Positions 10,387 to 22,013 are shown, numbered from the stretch's first letter. The stretch is 64,000 nucleotides of DNA from Cryptomeria japonica (GCF_030272615.1 NC_081408.1:402905889-402969888), one strand, 5' to 3'. Program-made: numbers and translations. Notes: a model not told the origin generated them from the sequence alone.

Positions 10387-12180
10387 CTAAATTCCAGTGA
10401 TCACTATGGGAGAACCATGATCATCCTCACACTCGATCATTTTCAGGCGACAATCCATCTTGGCTCTGTGGGCATAAAGCCAATCCATTCCAAGTATGAT
10501 GCCATATGATCCGAGTGGTGTAACTCTAAGGTCTACTATGGTGGTGGTATTACCAATCTGAAGCTGACAACCCTTAACCTCTGATTCCACTGACACTCTA
10601 GCCCCTGAAGCTAATTCCACTTCCCAACTGACCTCTTGTCTAATTGCCACTAGCCCGCAATGCTCCACAACCAATGGAGATATAAAAGAGTCAGTAGCTC
10701 CTGAATCAAACAATATAGATACACTGCTACCTCTAATCATACTTGCTACCTCAATAACCGTGGCCTGATGCTCTGCCTGGCGGTTGTCAACCACTGCGAA
10801 GACCCTATGGGACTTGCCCATATCCCCAACTGTCGGCTCTGATGCTTCCATCCTCTGATTCCCTACCATCTGACCTTGAGGACACTCTCTCGCCATGTGT
10901 CCCATGGCTCCACATGTGAAGCAAGCACCACGTGCCTGAAACTGCACTCCCTGTGGTCTGGAGAAAGACTGTCCCCCTGTCCTACTAGAACCACTGTACC
11001 CACCTCTGGAAGACTGCTGAGTCCTCGCCAGAGGTGTGTAAGAAGCCCGAGATCTCTGATCTCGCCTCTGACCCTGTGACTACCACTGCTTGGGCTTTGT
11101 GCCCTGCTGACTCTGTGGAGGCCTTTGCCTCTGGTTTTGCTGTGACTGCTGCGGAGGGGGGGGTTTGGAGAACCCCGATGTGTGTCTGTTGTTACCTTTC
11201 CAATGGGGTTTTTGAAACCCATAAGTCTGTGGTTTAGGGTTACGGTTCTAGAACCGATCCTTCGAGTCCTAAGGTCTGACCTGAATCTCCTCGGCTATCA
11301 AAGCCTTCTCCACGGCAACCCGAAGGCTCCCTGGAGCGGCCATCCTCACTGGTCCTGCTATGCCGGAATTCAATCCTCTGATAAATCGGTTGATGAGAAG
11401 CTTCTCATCTTTCAGGTAGTCTACGTACGGTAAGAGTTCAAAGAACTTGTTCTCGTACTGGGTCACTGAAAGACCCTTCTACTGGAGGTCATGAAACTCA
11501 TCCACCCTACGTTGTCTGAAATGCTCTGATAAATACCTCTTCCTGAATCTCTCTATGAAAATCTCCCAAGTGAGGGTTTCTATCTCTAAGCCACACTTAT
11601 ACTCTTCCTGTCTCCGCCATGTGGAGGCTGTTCCTCACAATAGGTGAACCGCTGCACGTGCTTTTAGATTGCTCTCATAAGAGCGCAATGCAAAGCACCT
11701 ATCTAGGCTTAAAAGCCATGCCTCTGCTTCTACCCCGTCGGTAGATCCCCCAAAAGATGGTGGCTGAAGACGCATAACCTCTCTGATTAGATCCCCTGGA
11801 TCCCGGCATGCCCTCTCAATATACACTGGTGCTACGACTGGAGGTGGTGCTGGTAGGTGAACGGACTCGGGCTCATGCCCAGCCTGACTCTCTATGGGAT
11901 TAGGAGGTGGACTCCTACTCCGTTCCCATTCTACTGTTCTATGGCTTCCTGAGTTCTGGTTCTCAACATTATGATCTACTGCCGGAAGCCTATCCTGAAC
12001 TATGCCAATCAGGTTCTGAAGAGCTACCAAGATGTCTCGGTTTGGGTCAACTGATCGTTCGGGAGGAGCTGCTGGGTTCACTTCTTGAACCGATTCCTCC
12101 CTAATGACCTCTTCGCGTGCCATGCGTTCATGCCTAGAGCCTCTACCACGTTTGCGAGCTTGTCGCGTAGTTGGAGGCAT
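10387..12180 (-). pseudogene. Tekay-like gag and protease
   Basis: The ATG at 12180 follows the primer site by about 160 bp and opens with a basic stretch (TTRQARKRGRGSR). The gag retrotransposon domain spans about 11800-11290 (QPPSFGGSTDG ... YENKFFELLPYV). A Gln/Ser-rich linker and one CCHC knuckle (CFTCGAMGHMAREC, about 10882-10923) follow, then the protease motif LFDSGATDSFIS at about 10670-10710. Stops in the same frame are TGA 11635 and TAG 11479, 11269, 11248, 11080 and 10387; no length change breaks the frame. The whole gag-pol frame, 12180 to 7414, is 1,589 codons, a normal size for Tekay. Other frames overlapping 10860-11240 are shadows. Confidence 0.92.
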
Positions 12181-12337
12181 CCTTTTTAAGAAAATAAAAT
12201 AAAATGAAATAAATAACTATTTTAGGAGAAATATTTTAGCTAATTTAAAATAAATATAATAAAAATAAATATAATTTAATTAATTAAAAAATTATAGCGA
12301 AACGTAATGGAGTAAGGTTCCTAGTGTTGGTAACCTT

Positions 12338-12349
12338 GCTCTGATACCA
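12338..12349 (-). other. Primer binding site of the Tekay-like element (initiator tRNA-Met type)
   Basis: On the minus strand TGGTATCAGAGC starts three bases downstream of the 5' LTR end at 12353, matching the tRNA-Met initiator complement used by many plant elements. Confidence 0.93.
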
Positions 12350-13318
12350 AAATGTCATGCCCAACTTTTGGGCACGAACGGAATAAATTTTTTTATTTTT
12401 TTTATTTTTTAAATTACTTAATTTAGAACGACTTACTTAACTAAGTTAATGCAAATCTAGTTTGGTCTTAACTATGTTTTGAATGAATCAAACAATTAAA
12501 TTAATCGGGCGATAAAATTTTCCAAGTTATAAGCGAGCTAATATTTCTCCAAGAAGTTATCACTAATCTCCATTATTAAATAATTAATTTTCCCCTAGCA
12601 ATTAATCTCAAACGAAATACATGATCTTTAATTTAGTTGATCAATAATCTCTTATAGTTCTTTAACTACCTAGGGTCTAAATTTAATTTCCCCTAACTCT
12701 TTGATTAAATTAACCCACTAAATAAAATATTCATTAATGAAGAAGTGTCTAATAAATTTCAAGATAAATGGACTAACAGGGCACTACATGAATCGTTATG
12801 TTTACCCAAGGGTTTATCCTACCCAACGTTTAAATTTAAAAGAATAATCCTTATTTTACAAATAACTATTTGATTCCAAATAAATAAAGAAATTAAACCA
12901 CTTATATATATATAATTACCTATAAACTTATACATATGCTTATGAATATATTCAAAAGGAGGGTGGGTTTTTTATTTTATTATATTATTTAACCCCTTTT
13001 TAACACACTCCCCACCACACACATACTTATTTTAAATTCTATGTGTGTTTGCCCTAACCCGAAACTAGGGTTAGGGCAAATAAGTTAACATCTATATTCT
13101 TTTTTTTGTGCTGTGAGTGTGTGTGAATGGTGTTTCATTTTTTTTTTTTTTGTGTGTGTGTAGGTGTGGGAGTGGCGGCCCGAGCATCTAACCCATGGCA
13201 GAGCCGAAGGGAGGAGGGCGGAGAGAGAGCCGAGCGGCCAAAGGAGACGGCGGCGGCAGAGGAGGGTTTTCTTTGAGTGTGGAGTGAGCGGCAGTGGGCG
13301 GGGGTTTCCCCCGGGTGC

Positions 13319-13486
13319 CACTGTGTTTATCCACAGTGCGGCCGAGTGCCGTCCATTGTGGGTAAACACAGTGGCGGCCGGGAGCCACCACCACTGTGGT
13401 TGCCCGCAGTGGGGTACCCGGTGCCGCTCACTGTGGTTTCCCACTGTGACGGCGCTGAGCCCTCCACTGTGCACAGCCACAGTGGG
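13319..13486. repeat. Array of five GC-rich hairpins, second LTR copy
   Basis: Hairpins lie at about 13319-13338, 13353-13374, 13391-13412, 13429-13448 and 13464-13486. In the fifth, CCACTGTG pairs with CACAGTGG without mismatch, whereas the other LTR has mismatches there, so some arms are better kept in this copy. The spacing matches that at 4278-4445. Confidence 0.8.
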
Positions 13487-13822
13487 AGCACGGCCGCGCG
13501 TCGTTCCCTGTTTTCACAGGGGTTCGACCCTTTGGGTTATTAAAATCCTTTTTTTTTTATTATTATTTTTTTTTAAAAGGTGTTTACAAAATGTAAAAAA
13601 ATATCATACAAACATATATATATATATATATATCCATTTTTTTTGTTTAAAGGATTAACATGCAATAATTTTCTATAAGGCATGAACCAACTTTATATAT
13701 ATATATATATTTATATAAATATATGTGTAAATAGATTTAGTAAAATACATTCTTGTTTTTTTATTTGTTTTATAACAGATTATCAGAATAACATTTAAGG
13801 AAATAAAATGTTTAAATGTATA

Positions 13823-13824
<2 letters not shown>

Positions 13825-13875
<51 letters not shown>
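13825..13875. repeat. (TA)n microsatellite
   Basis: About 50 bases of almost pure TA repeat inside the 5' LTR of the Tekay-like element. The matching site in the other LTR (about 4708-4726) is much shorter, so the length changed after insertion. Confidence 0.9.
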
Positions 13876-13880
<5 letters not shown>

Positions 13881-16556
13881 TACTTTTTAATCTATGACCC
13901 ATTTAGGCTTTTATTTGAGTTTATTATTTCTGTGTATCTTTAAAATGCATACAACATTTTCCTAATATTATTTGCAGATTGAATAATGAGGAAAAATATA
14001 TATTTTTTTGTAGGCAAATTTAAGACTAGAAACTATATGCTATTTTTTTTTCTATGAAATAAACTACTACTATAGGGTTTATTTTCTATTTTAAATGAAA
14101 GTAAAAGTGACAGATTTAATTAGATTTGCAGCAGCATAAATAACATAAAGGAATATGTAGTAACAACAATTTTTCTTTTTCAGAATACACAAATATGCAT
14201 CTACTTCTTTTTTTTTTGCAAAACATGAAGATTTAAATACAAGCTAATACATTTCTGCTTTCTCTTTTGCAATACTAACATAAGTAGGAAAAATATATTT
14301 CTTTGGCAATTTTAAGTGCAAGGTAAATAAGAATACAAATGGGTTTGAAAACCCAACAACTAATTCCCTTCCATAGGAATATGATTAACATAAATACACT
14401 TCTTTTTTTTGAAATAAATCCAACATAGCTCACATCTTTTCTTTTATTTACAAGCTAATATTGAATACATATTCTTCTTTAACACTTTTCTGCAACACAA
14501 AAACAGCAACGAAGCTCTTTATTCATTCTTTTCCCATCCAAAGCAACCTTCAATAAAATACAACTTTGACCATGGAGAGCTCACCTCCCAGCCTAGGCTT
14601 ACTAGAAGCCACCCCCGAGCTTGGAGAACCAAGCACTAGACGGGTTAGAAACAAGCAAACAACACATCAAAATAAGGCAAACACTCAACATACATCTTCC
14701 CTTCCCAAGCTACACTTTCACCACATTTTGTGATGATTATTCCACGGGTGGAAGTGGACCAAGTACCATTGGGGAGATTGCAAGCCAAAAATTACAACTC
14801 AAGCCACCTCATGGCAATACAAAATACAACAAAGATACATCTCCATACCTTATGCCCCCCCAAAGGCTCAAAGGCCATATTTTCTCCCCTTATGACCCCC
14901 AAATGCATACACAAGGTTATGCAACAAGGGTCACAAAGGACACCCTTGAGATCACTCTCCATAAGGAGAGCCTCTCACCCAAGGCTGTCATACTCCTTCC
15001 ACCCCAAGACCATCCTACTCCCCCAAGAGTAGGAGATCTTGGACACTCCCAAAACAAGAACACATAAACAAAAAAAAAACATAGAAATGAAAACTTGCAT
15101 TTTTTTTTTTTTCTCCAACAACAATTTACATAAACACATCTCTTTCAACAAGCATTTCTTTCCTTCAACAAAACAACATAAACAACATAAATAAGAGGAA
15201 ATAAAACCAACCTTATTCTGCCAATAGGTATGTTAGATTTAGTTGGGGATGAGCTGCCCAAATCCACACAAACTTTTCTCCAATCCTTCCCAAAAATTCT
15301 AATCTACCACTAATTTTCAAAACAATGCAAAATCTCCAACAATGGAGAGTGGGTGATTACTCACTAAGTCCCTAATCCTTGCCTAAGAAGGCCTCTCACA
15401 CATTTCCCAACCCCTTGGGTGAGATGAGAGTTCCCATTGGTTGCTCTTCCCAAACTCTTACACATTACTAAAACTGGAAAGGGAAAAGGTGAGAGAAGAT
15501 GGGGAAGAGAGTTTGACATCAAAAGGGAAGGTTGTCTATCCTAGGAGGAACTTTCTAAGTTGAATTTTCGCTCACCTTGGAAAAACCACTTTTTGAGGTG
15601 ACTAAACAGTCACATGGGAGTAGTCACATGTTTCAAAATACCCCTAACCCATAGGTATACCCTTTGGACCTTCGGAAAAACCCTAAAACTGACCCTAGGA
15701 GTCCATTTAACCCCTTAGAAACCCAACTGAAGTTTACCTACGGGTCAAACCTGAGTTGACCACTCCCAAGACTCCCTACCCAAGGCAAATTTGTGACCAC
15801 ACTCATGTGTTTGAATGACTTTGGTAGAAGAAAAACTCCCTCCAAGAGACAAGTCAAAATCAATGACACTAATCATCACATGTGTCAAGTGACACAATAA
15901 AATACAATATAAAAATCACACATGGAATTTGTCTCTTGTAGGTTTACACAATTAAATAAAATCAAATTAACACACATGCATAATTTACTTCACAAATAAA
16001 ATACATTACAAACGGGGTGTTGTCTCTCCAAATAGATAACCCCTGACTTAACAAACGTACATTGGTCTAGGTTTGGTTCTCCATATAAATTCCATGGTCA
16101 CATGGATAATTTTCCTGCACATCTCAATTAACACATTAGTGATTCCAAATAATCACAATTATACATAATTAAATACATGGATTTCATTGCACATCAAACA
16201 CTCATACATTGGCAACAATAATTCAATATCTCATTCAATTAAATTCGATTTCACATAAGCAATTAACATAATTCTCAAAATTGATCCATTCATAAAATAA
16301 GCATCATTTTTCTATCATCAAAATGAAGTCCTGCAATTCCAATAATGACATTCACCATTTCAAAATAATTCTATTCTAGCAACATATAAAGTTTCATAAT
16401 CATCAAGCATAAAATAGAGCGTCGTCATATGTCAATGTGATCCAAATCATGGAATCATATAGTTTCTAAATCCATAAAGCATAAAATAAGCATCCATAAT
16501 AGTCTCAATATGCAAATAACTGAAACTGTCAAACTGAGTTGGGGTAGGGCCTCACA

Positions 16557-19173
16557 TTGGGCACATGAGTGAGAAAGGGATGAAAACCCTTCACTCCAAA
16601 AATCTATTGCCAGGACTAAAGAAGATTGATTTAGAGTTCTGTGAAAATTGTGTTTATGGTAAACAGAAAAGAGTCAGATTTCTCAAGGTTGGGAAAGAGA
16701 AGAAGAGTGAGAAGTTAGAGCTTGTACATTCAGATGTATGGGGACCGACTCAGGTATCATCTCTTGGTGGCTCTTGTTATTATGTTATTTTTATTGATGA
16801 CTCAACTAGAAAAACATGGGTATATTTCCTAAAACAAAAATCAGATGTTTTTGAAACTTTTAAGAAATGGAAAGCTTTGGTTGAGAATGAGACAAGAAAA
16901 AAGTTGAAGTGTCTCAAATTAGAAAATGGAGGTGAGTATTGCAGCAAAGCATTTGAAGATTACTGCTCCTTAAATGGGATTCAAAAGCAGAAGATAGTTC
17001 CAGGAACTCCACAAGAAAATGGTGTGTCAGAGAGAATGAATAGGACTATCATGGAACGCGCGAGGAGCATGAGATTGCATGCTGGATTGCCCTTACATTT
17101 TTGGGCAGATGCTGTACATACTGCTGTCTATTTGATAAATAGAGGACCTTCAACCCCTTTGGATGGTGGTATTCTAGAGGAGGCATGGACTGGTAAAAAG
17201 GTAAATTATTCTTTTCTAAAAACTTTTGGTTGTGAAGCTTTTGTCCATGTTGATAAAGAAAATAGAACCAAGCTTGATGCTAAATCTCAGAAACGTACCT
17301 TCATTAGATATGGGATAGATGAATATGGCTATCGGTTATGGGATTTTGAAAATAAGAAAATAATTAGAAGTAGAGATGTTATATTCAATGAGAAGGTTAT
17401 GTATAAAGAACAGATGCAGGAAAAGAAGCATGAACAGGACAAACAAGAATATGTGGTTTTGGATGAGATTCCTAAAAATGAAATGCCACAGGTACCTGAT
17501 ACTCAACAACAACAGATTGTCCCACAAATTCCTGCAAGTGTTAGACGTTCTACGAGGACAAGTAGACCCCCTGAAAGATTTTCTCCTTCTTTGTATTCTA
17601 TTTTATTAATGGATTCTGGTGAACTAGAAGAATATGAAGAAGCAATGCAGGTAGATGCCAAACAACAGTGGGAGCTAGGCATGAAAGAGGAGATGGACTC
17701 CTTGATGAAAAATAAGACTTGGGACTTAGTCCCTTTACTTGCAAAAAAAAAGCCTTGCCTAACAAATGGGTTTATCGGCTGAAGGAGGAGGAAGGAGGTT
17801 AGAAAAGATATAAGGCTAGACTTGTGGTAAAAGGTTTTGCACAGAAAAAGGGTATAGATTATGATGAAATATTTTCTCCAGTTGTAAAAATGACTTCAAT
17901 TAGAACTGTACTTAGTCTTGTTGCTGCAGATGATTTACATCTTGAACAATTAGATGTCAAAATAGCTTTTCTCCATGGAGATTTGGAGGAGGAAATTTAC
18001 ATGTTGCAACCATAGGGATATGAGGTCAAAGGTAAGGAGAACTTGGTGTGCAGGTTGAAGAAAAGTCTATATGGCCTAAAGCAAGCACCCCGACAATGGT
18101 ATTTAAAATTTGATAGTTTCATGGCTGAACACGGTTATCATAGTTGTCATTTTGATCATTGTGTATATTTTAAGAGATTTGATAATGACAATTATATTAT
18201 CCTATTGCTTTATGTTGATGACATGCTTGTTGCTGGGTCTAACATGCAACATATAAATGATCTTAAACAGAAATTAGCCAGGTCATTTGCTATGAAGGAT
18301 TTGAGTGTAGCTAAGCAAATTCTCGGTATGAGGATTACAAAGGACAGGAAAAATAGAACCTTGAATTTGTCCCAAAGTGAGTATATAAAGAAGGTGTTGA
18401 AAAGATTTAACATGCAGGATGCAAAAGCAGTTAGTACACCTTTGGCTAGTCATTTCAAATTAACTAAGGAGATGTGCCCAAAGGCACATGAAGAGGTTAA
18501 TAAAATGTCTAGCATCATGTATTCATCAGCTGTTGGCAGTCTAATGTATGCAATGGTATGCACAAGGCCAGATATTGCACATGTAGAGGGAGTTGTGAGC
18601 AGGTTTATGAGTAATCTGAGTATGGAACATTGGAATGCTGTGAAATGGATTCTTTGATATTTGAAAGGAACCACTACGAAGACATTATGTTTCAAAGGAT
18701 CTAATGCTGCTCCGAGTGAATTTGTTGACTCTGATTTGGTGGGTGATATTGATTCATGGAGGAGTACTATAGGATATGTTTTTACTATAGGGGGAACTGC
18801 AGTTAGTTGGATTTCTAGGTTGCAAAAGGTTGTTGCACTTTCAACCACTGAAGCTGAGTATGTTGCTGCTATAGAAGCCAGCAAGGAGATGATTTGGTTA
18901 CAATGTTTTCTGGAGGAATTGGGTCAGACACAAGAGGATAGCCCATTGTATACTGATAGCCAGAGTGCCATTCATCTTGTGAAGAACTCTACTTTTCATT
19001 TAAGGACAAAGCACATTCAGCTCAGGTACCACTTCATTCAGACTGTTTTGGAGGAGGGTCAGTTATGGCTTGAGAAGATTCACACAAGTGAGAATCCTGC
19101 CGATATGTTCACAAAGGCAGTTCCACAGGAGAAGTTGATTTCTTCTTCAGTTTCTGTTGGTCTTCTTGATTGA
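16557..19173 (+). pseudogene. Copia integrase, RT and RNase H (3' part, broken)
   Basis: The sequence resumes the copia integrase zinc region after the repeated TTGGG (HMSEKG ... FCENCVYGKQ, about 16562-16670). The core has Asp in HSDVWG, a Glu where the second Asp is expected (KLENGGEY), and the final Glu in GVSERMN. RT follows: the [20 protein letters not shown] region, CRLKKSLYGLKQAPRQW, and an intact YVDD box at 18211-18222. RNase H follows (STTEAEYVAA, YTDSQSAIHL, about 18840-18980). The frame ends at TGA 19171-19173. Breaks: a one-base shift near the A9 run at about 17742-17750, and in-frame stops at 17800 (TAG), 18013 (TAG) and 18655 (TGA). Confidence 0.93.
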
Positions 19174-19258
19174 TAATTATGGAATTTATACCAGTCGAGT
19201 CCTAGTGTTTTATCCAGTGGATGCTACATGTACAGTGGTGTCGTGTAGTATCAGTCTC

Positions 19259-19270
19259 CAAGTGGGAGAT
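19259..19270 (+). other. Polypurine tract of the copia element
   Basis: CAAGTGGGAGAT immediately precedes the 3' LTR. AGTGGGAGAT-type tracts are usual for Tork-like copia elements. Confidence 0.85.
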
Positions 19271-19704
19271 TGTTGAAATGTGGCAACTGATCAACAAAGT
19301 ACTGTACACTCAACATGTATCCTCGTCGGGGTCTGGGGTCGGGCCGGGCCCCAGGTAGGGGTTCGGGGGTGGTAGCCCCCGAGAAATTTTTTTTTGGGTA
19401 TTCTTTTTTTTTTATGAAAACCGACATTGTAATAAAACCCTAAAAAGGCCGACTTTGTTTGTTGCCCTAAAAACGCATATTATAAGCGGTCGGGATGCTT
19501 AAGGCATTGTAAGGTTGATGTACTGTTTTTGCTGGATAATAAGAAAGATTGGACGACTGTGTATGGTGGACGTAACCCATTCTGGGTGAACCGCGTTAAA
19601 TCTCTGTGTTATCTGTGTCCTGTTTTATTTCTTTATCTTTTGTATTTAAATCTGCATATAATTGTTAGTTCATATTTGCTTCAGATATGCTTGAAACCCT
19701 AACA
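19271..19704 (+). repeat. 3' LTR of the copia element
   Basis: It is 434 bp with the same ends as 1461-1923. It lacks the second GCCCCCGAGAAAA unit. It is followed by ACTGC, the imperfect partner of ATTGC at 1456-1460. Confidence 0.93.
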
Positions 19705-19770
19705 ACTGCAAGAGGATGGAAGAGAAGGAACAAGTCTCAACTTGAACTCCAGTTTGTGTTAGATGTACAT

Positions 19771-20480
19771 GTTGATGGGATGGATAGAAAGTGAAAAGAA
19801 ACCTATTACACTATAGTTGTATTTATCTCCCCTTAAGGTAAATCTTTCAATTCATTTAAACTAGGTTTTGAATGTAGCAATAGTACTACAAAGTGTGAAG
19901 CTCTATTATTAGGATTGAGTTTGGAAGTAAAATATAAAGTAAAGAAATTAAGGGTTATGGGTGACTTAGGATTATTCATCTCACAAATTACAGGGAAATA
20001 TGCTTCTACAAATAAAATAATAAAAAGAGAAAATAAATTTATGGTTGACTTCTTAAACACCATACCAATTATATTAGAGGACCAAACATTGGTAGGTATT
20101 TCAAAGGTAGTGATGCTAAGTTTTTTTCAGCCCCAAACAATATTCATCACTAGTAGGTATTCTAAGATGAGGACAAATTATTGAGAATTTTAAACAACAT
20201 TGATGAATATGATAATCTAGAAGTAAATTTTCAACATTGCATTGAAAATGAGGATGTTAAGGATAGTATATTCGGTAATGAAATAATATAGTTACAAAGT
20301 AATAAGATCCCAAAGAGTTTAGTTTATCTAGAATGAGTACTAGATGGAGGTGATACAAGTTTGACTTAACCCATAGCTACACATGAACAAGATTTAAAAG
20401 ATATCAATTTCAATGCGAAATATGATGAGAGCCATTTACATTTCATTTTATTGCATATTTGAGTCATTCATATACCTTAA
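19771..20480 (+). pseudogene. Orphan Tat-type RNase H domain
   Basis: A frame starting at about 19771 reads VDGM at its head, then IVVFISP, a stop, GFECSNSTTKCEALLLGL and KLRVMGDLGLFISQITGKYA. This is the layout of the additional, cellular-type RNase H of plant Tat/Ogre gypsy elements, with the first Asp, the central Glu and the GD motif Asp still present. Stops lie at about 19792 and 19828. After 20184 the frame shifts, and a further weak stretch (VKDSIFGNEI ... KIPKSLVYLE) can be followed to about 20480. No RT or integrase lies next to it. The copia element begins only about 65 bp upstream, so it was probably inserted into this older element; the matching upstream part was not identified left of 1461. 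Confidence 0.6.
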
Positions 20481-20826
20481 TACTCACTTTCATACACCAT
20501 TTTCATGTCATTTTACTACCTTTGTGACACATACCTAGGTTACATATAAATAAGGAAAAAATAATATTATCTTGAGGCAAAAATCTGAAATTTAATTATT
20601 AAATTATATTTACTAATATTTGTTATTATTTTAGTCTTGAAATTTTTTTTGCAGCATGCTATTGAAGGAGGAGAAAACAAACTTTTATAACATGTGAATA
20701 TGCTTGTTAATAAAATAATTTTAGCTAATAAATCATTTTTACTAAAATTATATTTTGATATTTTGTAATTGACCACAAGCTAAAAATAAATTTCAATATT
20801 GATGTATAAATTATGATATTTATTAG
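20481..20826. other. AT-rich spacer, nothing recognised
   Basis: AT-rich sequence between the RNase H relic and the LTR at 20827. No coding or structural signal seen. Confidence 0.6.
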
Positions 20827-22013
20827 TGATGGACTTGAAAAGCACTGAGAGGGCGAGGGGGGGGGGGGGGGGGTGTTGAATCAGTGCCACCAAAAATAAA
20901 ACTACTTCAAACACTAACTGGTAGATGAACTTAACAAAACTTTTAAACACAATGCATGTAACCCAAAATGATATAACAACATCCATAATAAGTAGAACAT
21001 CCACCTTAACACAAAAATTTATACGTGGAAAACCCAAATAGGTAAAAACCACGGTGAGATGGAACTCACAAGTTAACTATCTGTAGTAATAGATAACTGA
21101 CCGATTAGGGTCTACAAAGTGCTCTGCTAGGAGCGAATCTTGTTAGAGATCCCAAAGCTTGATTAGAAGCTTATACCCTATGAAAGGTAGTATCCTGTTA
21201 GGAGTAACCTCGGTGGAGGATTTCTGAATCCAAACTAATGGATCACCCTGCTAGAGGATTTGTACATTGAAGCTTGTTAGAGCTTACCCGGTTAGGGGAT
21301 TTGAATTCTACTGTGATTGTTAGAAAACAACAGGATTGGTTTGATCTGTTTGAGTAGCACAATACTTTGCTTGATCAGATCCTTCTAAACATATTCAACA
21401 TTGCTCTTCTGCATACTTTGCAACTTAACTCCTTTTTCTATCGCACATGACATATCACTTTAACTCATATGAAATAATTAATTGTGATGTAAATATATAG
21501 ACATTAAGATTTCATATCGGCCCAAAGAAATCATAACACAATTTCCTAGGTGCAGTGTATCTGATCAAGTGATCATAACTCATCACAAAAATACCACAAA
21601 AAATTGTCGGTGGGATAACTCATCACGATTTGTGATAACTCTTCACACAATCAACAAATACCAGTTGGAACAATCAATACTAGTTGAAGTTAAATATATG
21701 AACCGTTATCCTTGAATATCCTGATATAATCTCCGCTTGATCTTTATGTTGATACCGATTAAAGTGTATCCATTGGTTGTCTTCTATGCATATACCGGTT
21801 ATCACAAAGTACCAGTTAGAGATAAACCTCTTAGTATAAGCTCTAGCATACTGGTTGTAGTATAAACAACTTGAAGTTATACCGCTAGACAATATAAACA
21901 TATGTGTGTGTATGTGTTTTATCAATGACAACATATGATGAATTCATTACAATCATCATCAAGCCAACAATTAGAACAACAAAACAACTCATCTATTTCA
22001 AGTTGTACCAACA
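20827..22013 (-). repeat. LTR, minus strand (Sirevirus-like end)
   Basis: On the minus strand it starts TGTTGGTACAACTTG at 22013 and ends CAAGTCCATCA at 20827 (1,187 bp). The terminal 50 bases contain a run of 17 G on the plus strand (20857-20873) followed by a GAATCAGTG motif, as in the Sirevirus-like LTR at 53409. To its right lies AGGGGAA on the minus strand, a likely polypurine tract, so this is a 3' LTR. Its internal region continues only to 22223, where the Athila-like element begins. ATTAG on the left and TTCCC on the right do not match, which rules out a simple solo LTR. Confidence 0.62.

Larger units (their letters stand above)
3311..16556 (-). mobile_element. Ty3/gypsy chromovirus (Tekay/Del-like) with 4 kb LTRs
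   Basis: On the minus strand the element begins TGTGAGGCCC and ends GGGCATGACA. It is flanked by a perfect TTGGG TSD (3306-3310 and 16557-16561) taken from the copia integrase region. LTRs of 4,093 and 4,204 bp enclose a 4.9 kb internal region with a Met primer site, a single gag-pol frame (zinc knuckle, protease, RT, RNase H, integrase, C-terminal chromodomain-like region) and a polypurine tract. About two thirds of the element is LTR. Long LTRs, one fused gag-pol ORF and a chromodomain-like end fit the Tekay/Del branch. The LTRs differ at only about 1% of sampled positions apart from microsatellite length and one 80-bp indel, so it is younger than its host copia element. Nine nonsense codons make it inactive. 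Confidence 0.94.
12353..16556 (-). repeat. 5' LTR of the Tekay-like element (4,204 bp)
   Basis: This is the partner of 3311-7403. Blocks I compared by eye differ by about 1%. It has an extra 80 or so bases at about 13694-13776 (AT-rich, containing TTATTTGTTTTATAACAG) and a longer (TA)n tract at about 13825-13875. The GC-rich hairpin array is at 13319-13486. As the 5' LTR on the minus strand it should hold the promoter, but I could not place a TATA box with confidence among so many AT runs. Confidence 0.93.
1461..19704 (+). mobile_element. Ty1/copia LTR retrotransposon (Tork-like), split by a gypsy element
   Basis: Two LTRs (1461-1923 and 19271-19704) beginning TGTTGAAATG and ending CCCTAACA enclose a primer site, gag, protease, integrase, RT and RNase H in the Ty1/copia order, and a polypurine tract. 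The flanks are ATTGC (1456-1460) and ACTGC (19705-19709), a 5-bp TSD with one change. A 13,246-bp gypsy element plus its 5-bp TSD sits inside; without it the copia element is about 4,993 bp, normal for the superfamily. I counted roughly 25 substitutions over about 430 aligned LTR bases, mostly transitions. Coding frames carry several stops, one 34-bp duplication and one frameshift, so it is dead. Assignment to Tork rests on the wording of the integrase zinc region and RT and is tentative. Confidence 0.93.

Noticed and set aside
10863-11222. 119-residue minus-strand frame overlapping gag
   Set aside because: Shadow: the gag-pol frame is offset and carries the zinc knuckle.
17336-17527. Hydrophobic minus-strand frame opposite copia integrase
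   Set aside because: Shadow of the coding strand; the Phe/Leu richness comes from Lys/Glu codons on the other strand.
20827-22013. Solo LTR
   Set aside because: Flanking pentamers ATTAG and TTCCC do not match and a purine tract follows on the internal side, so it is better read as a 3' LTR of a truncated element.
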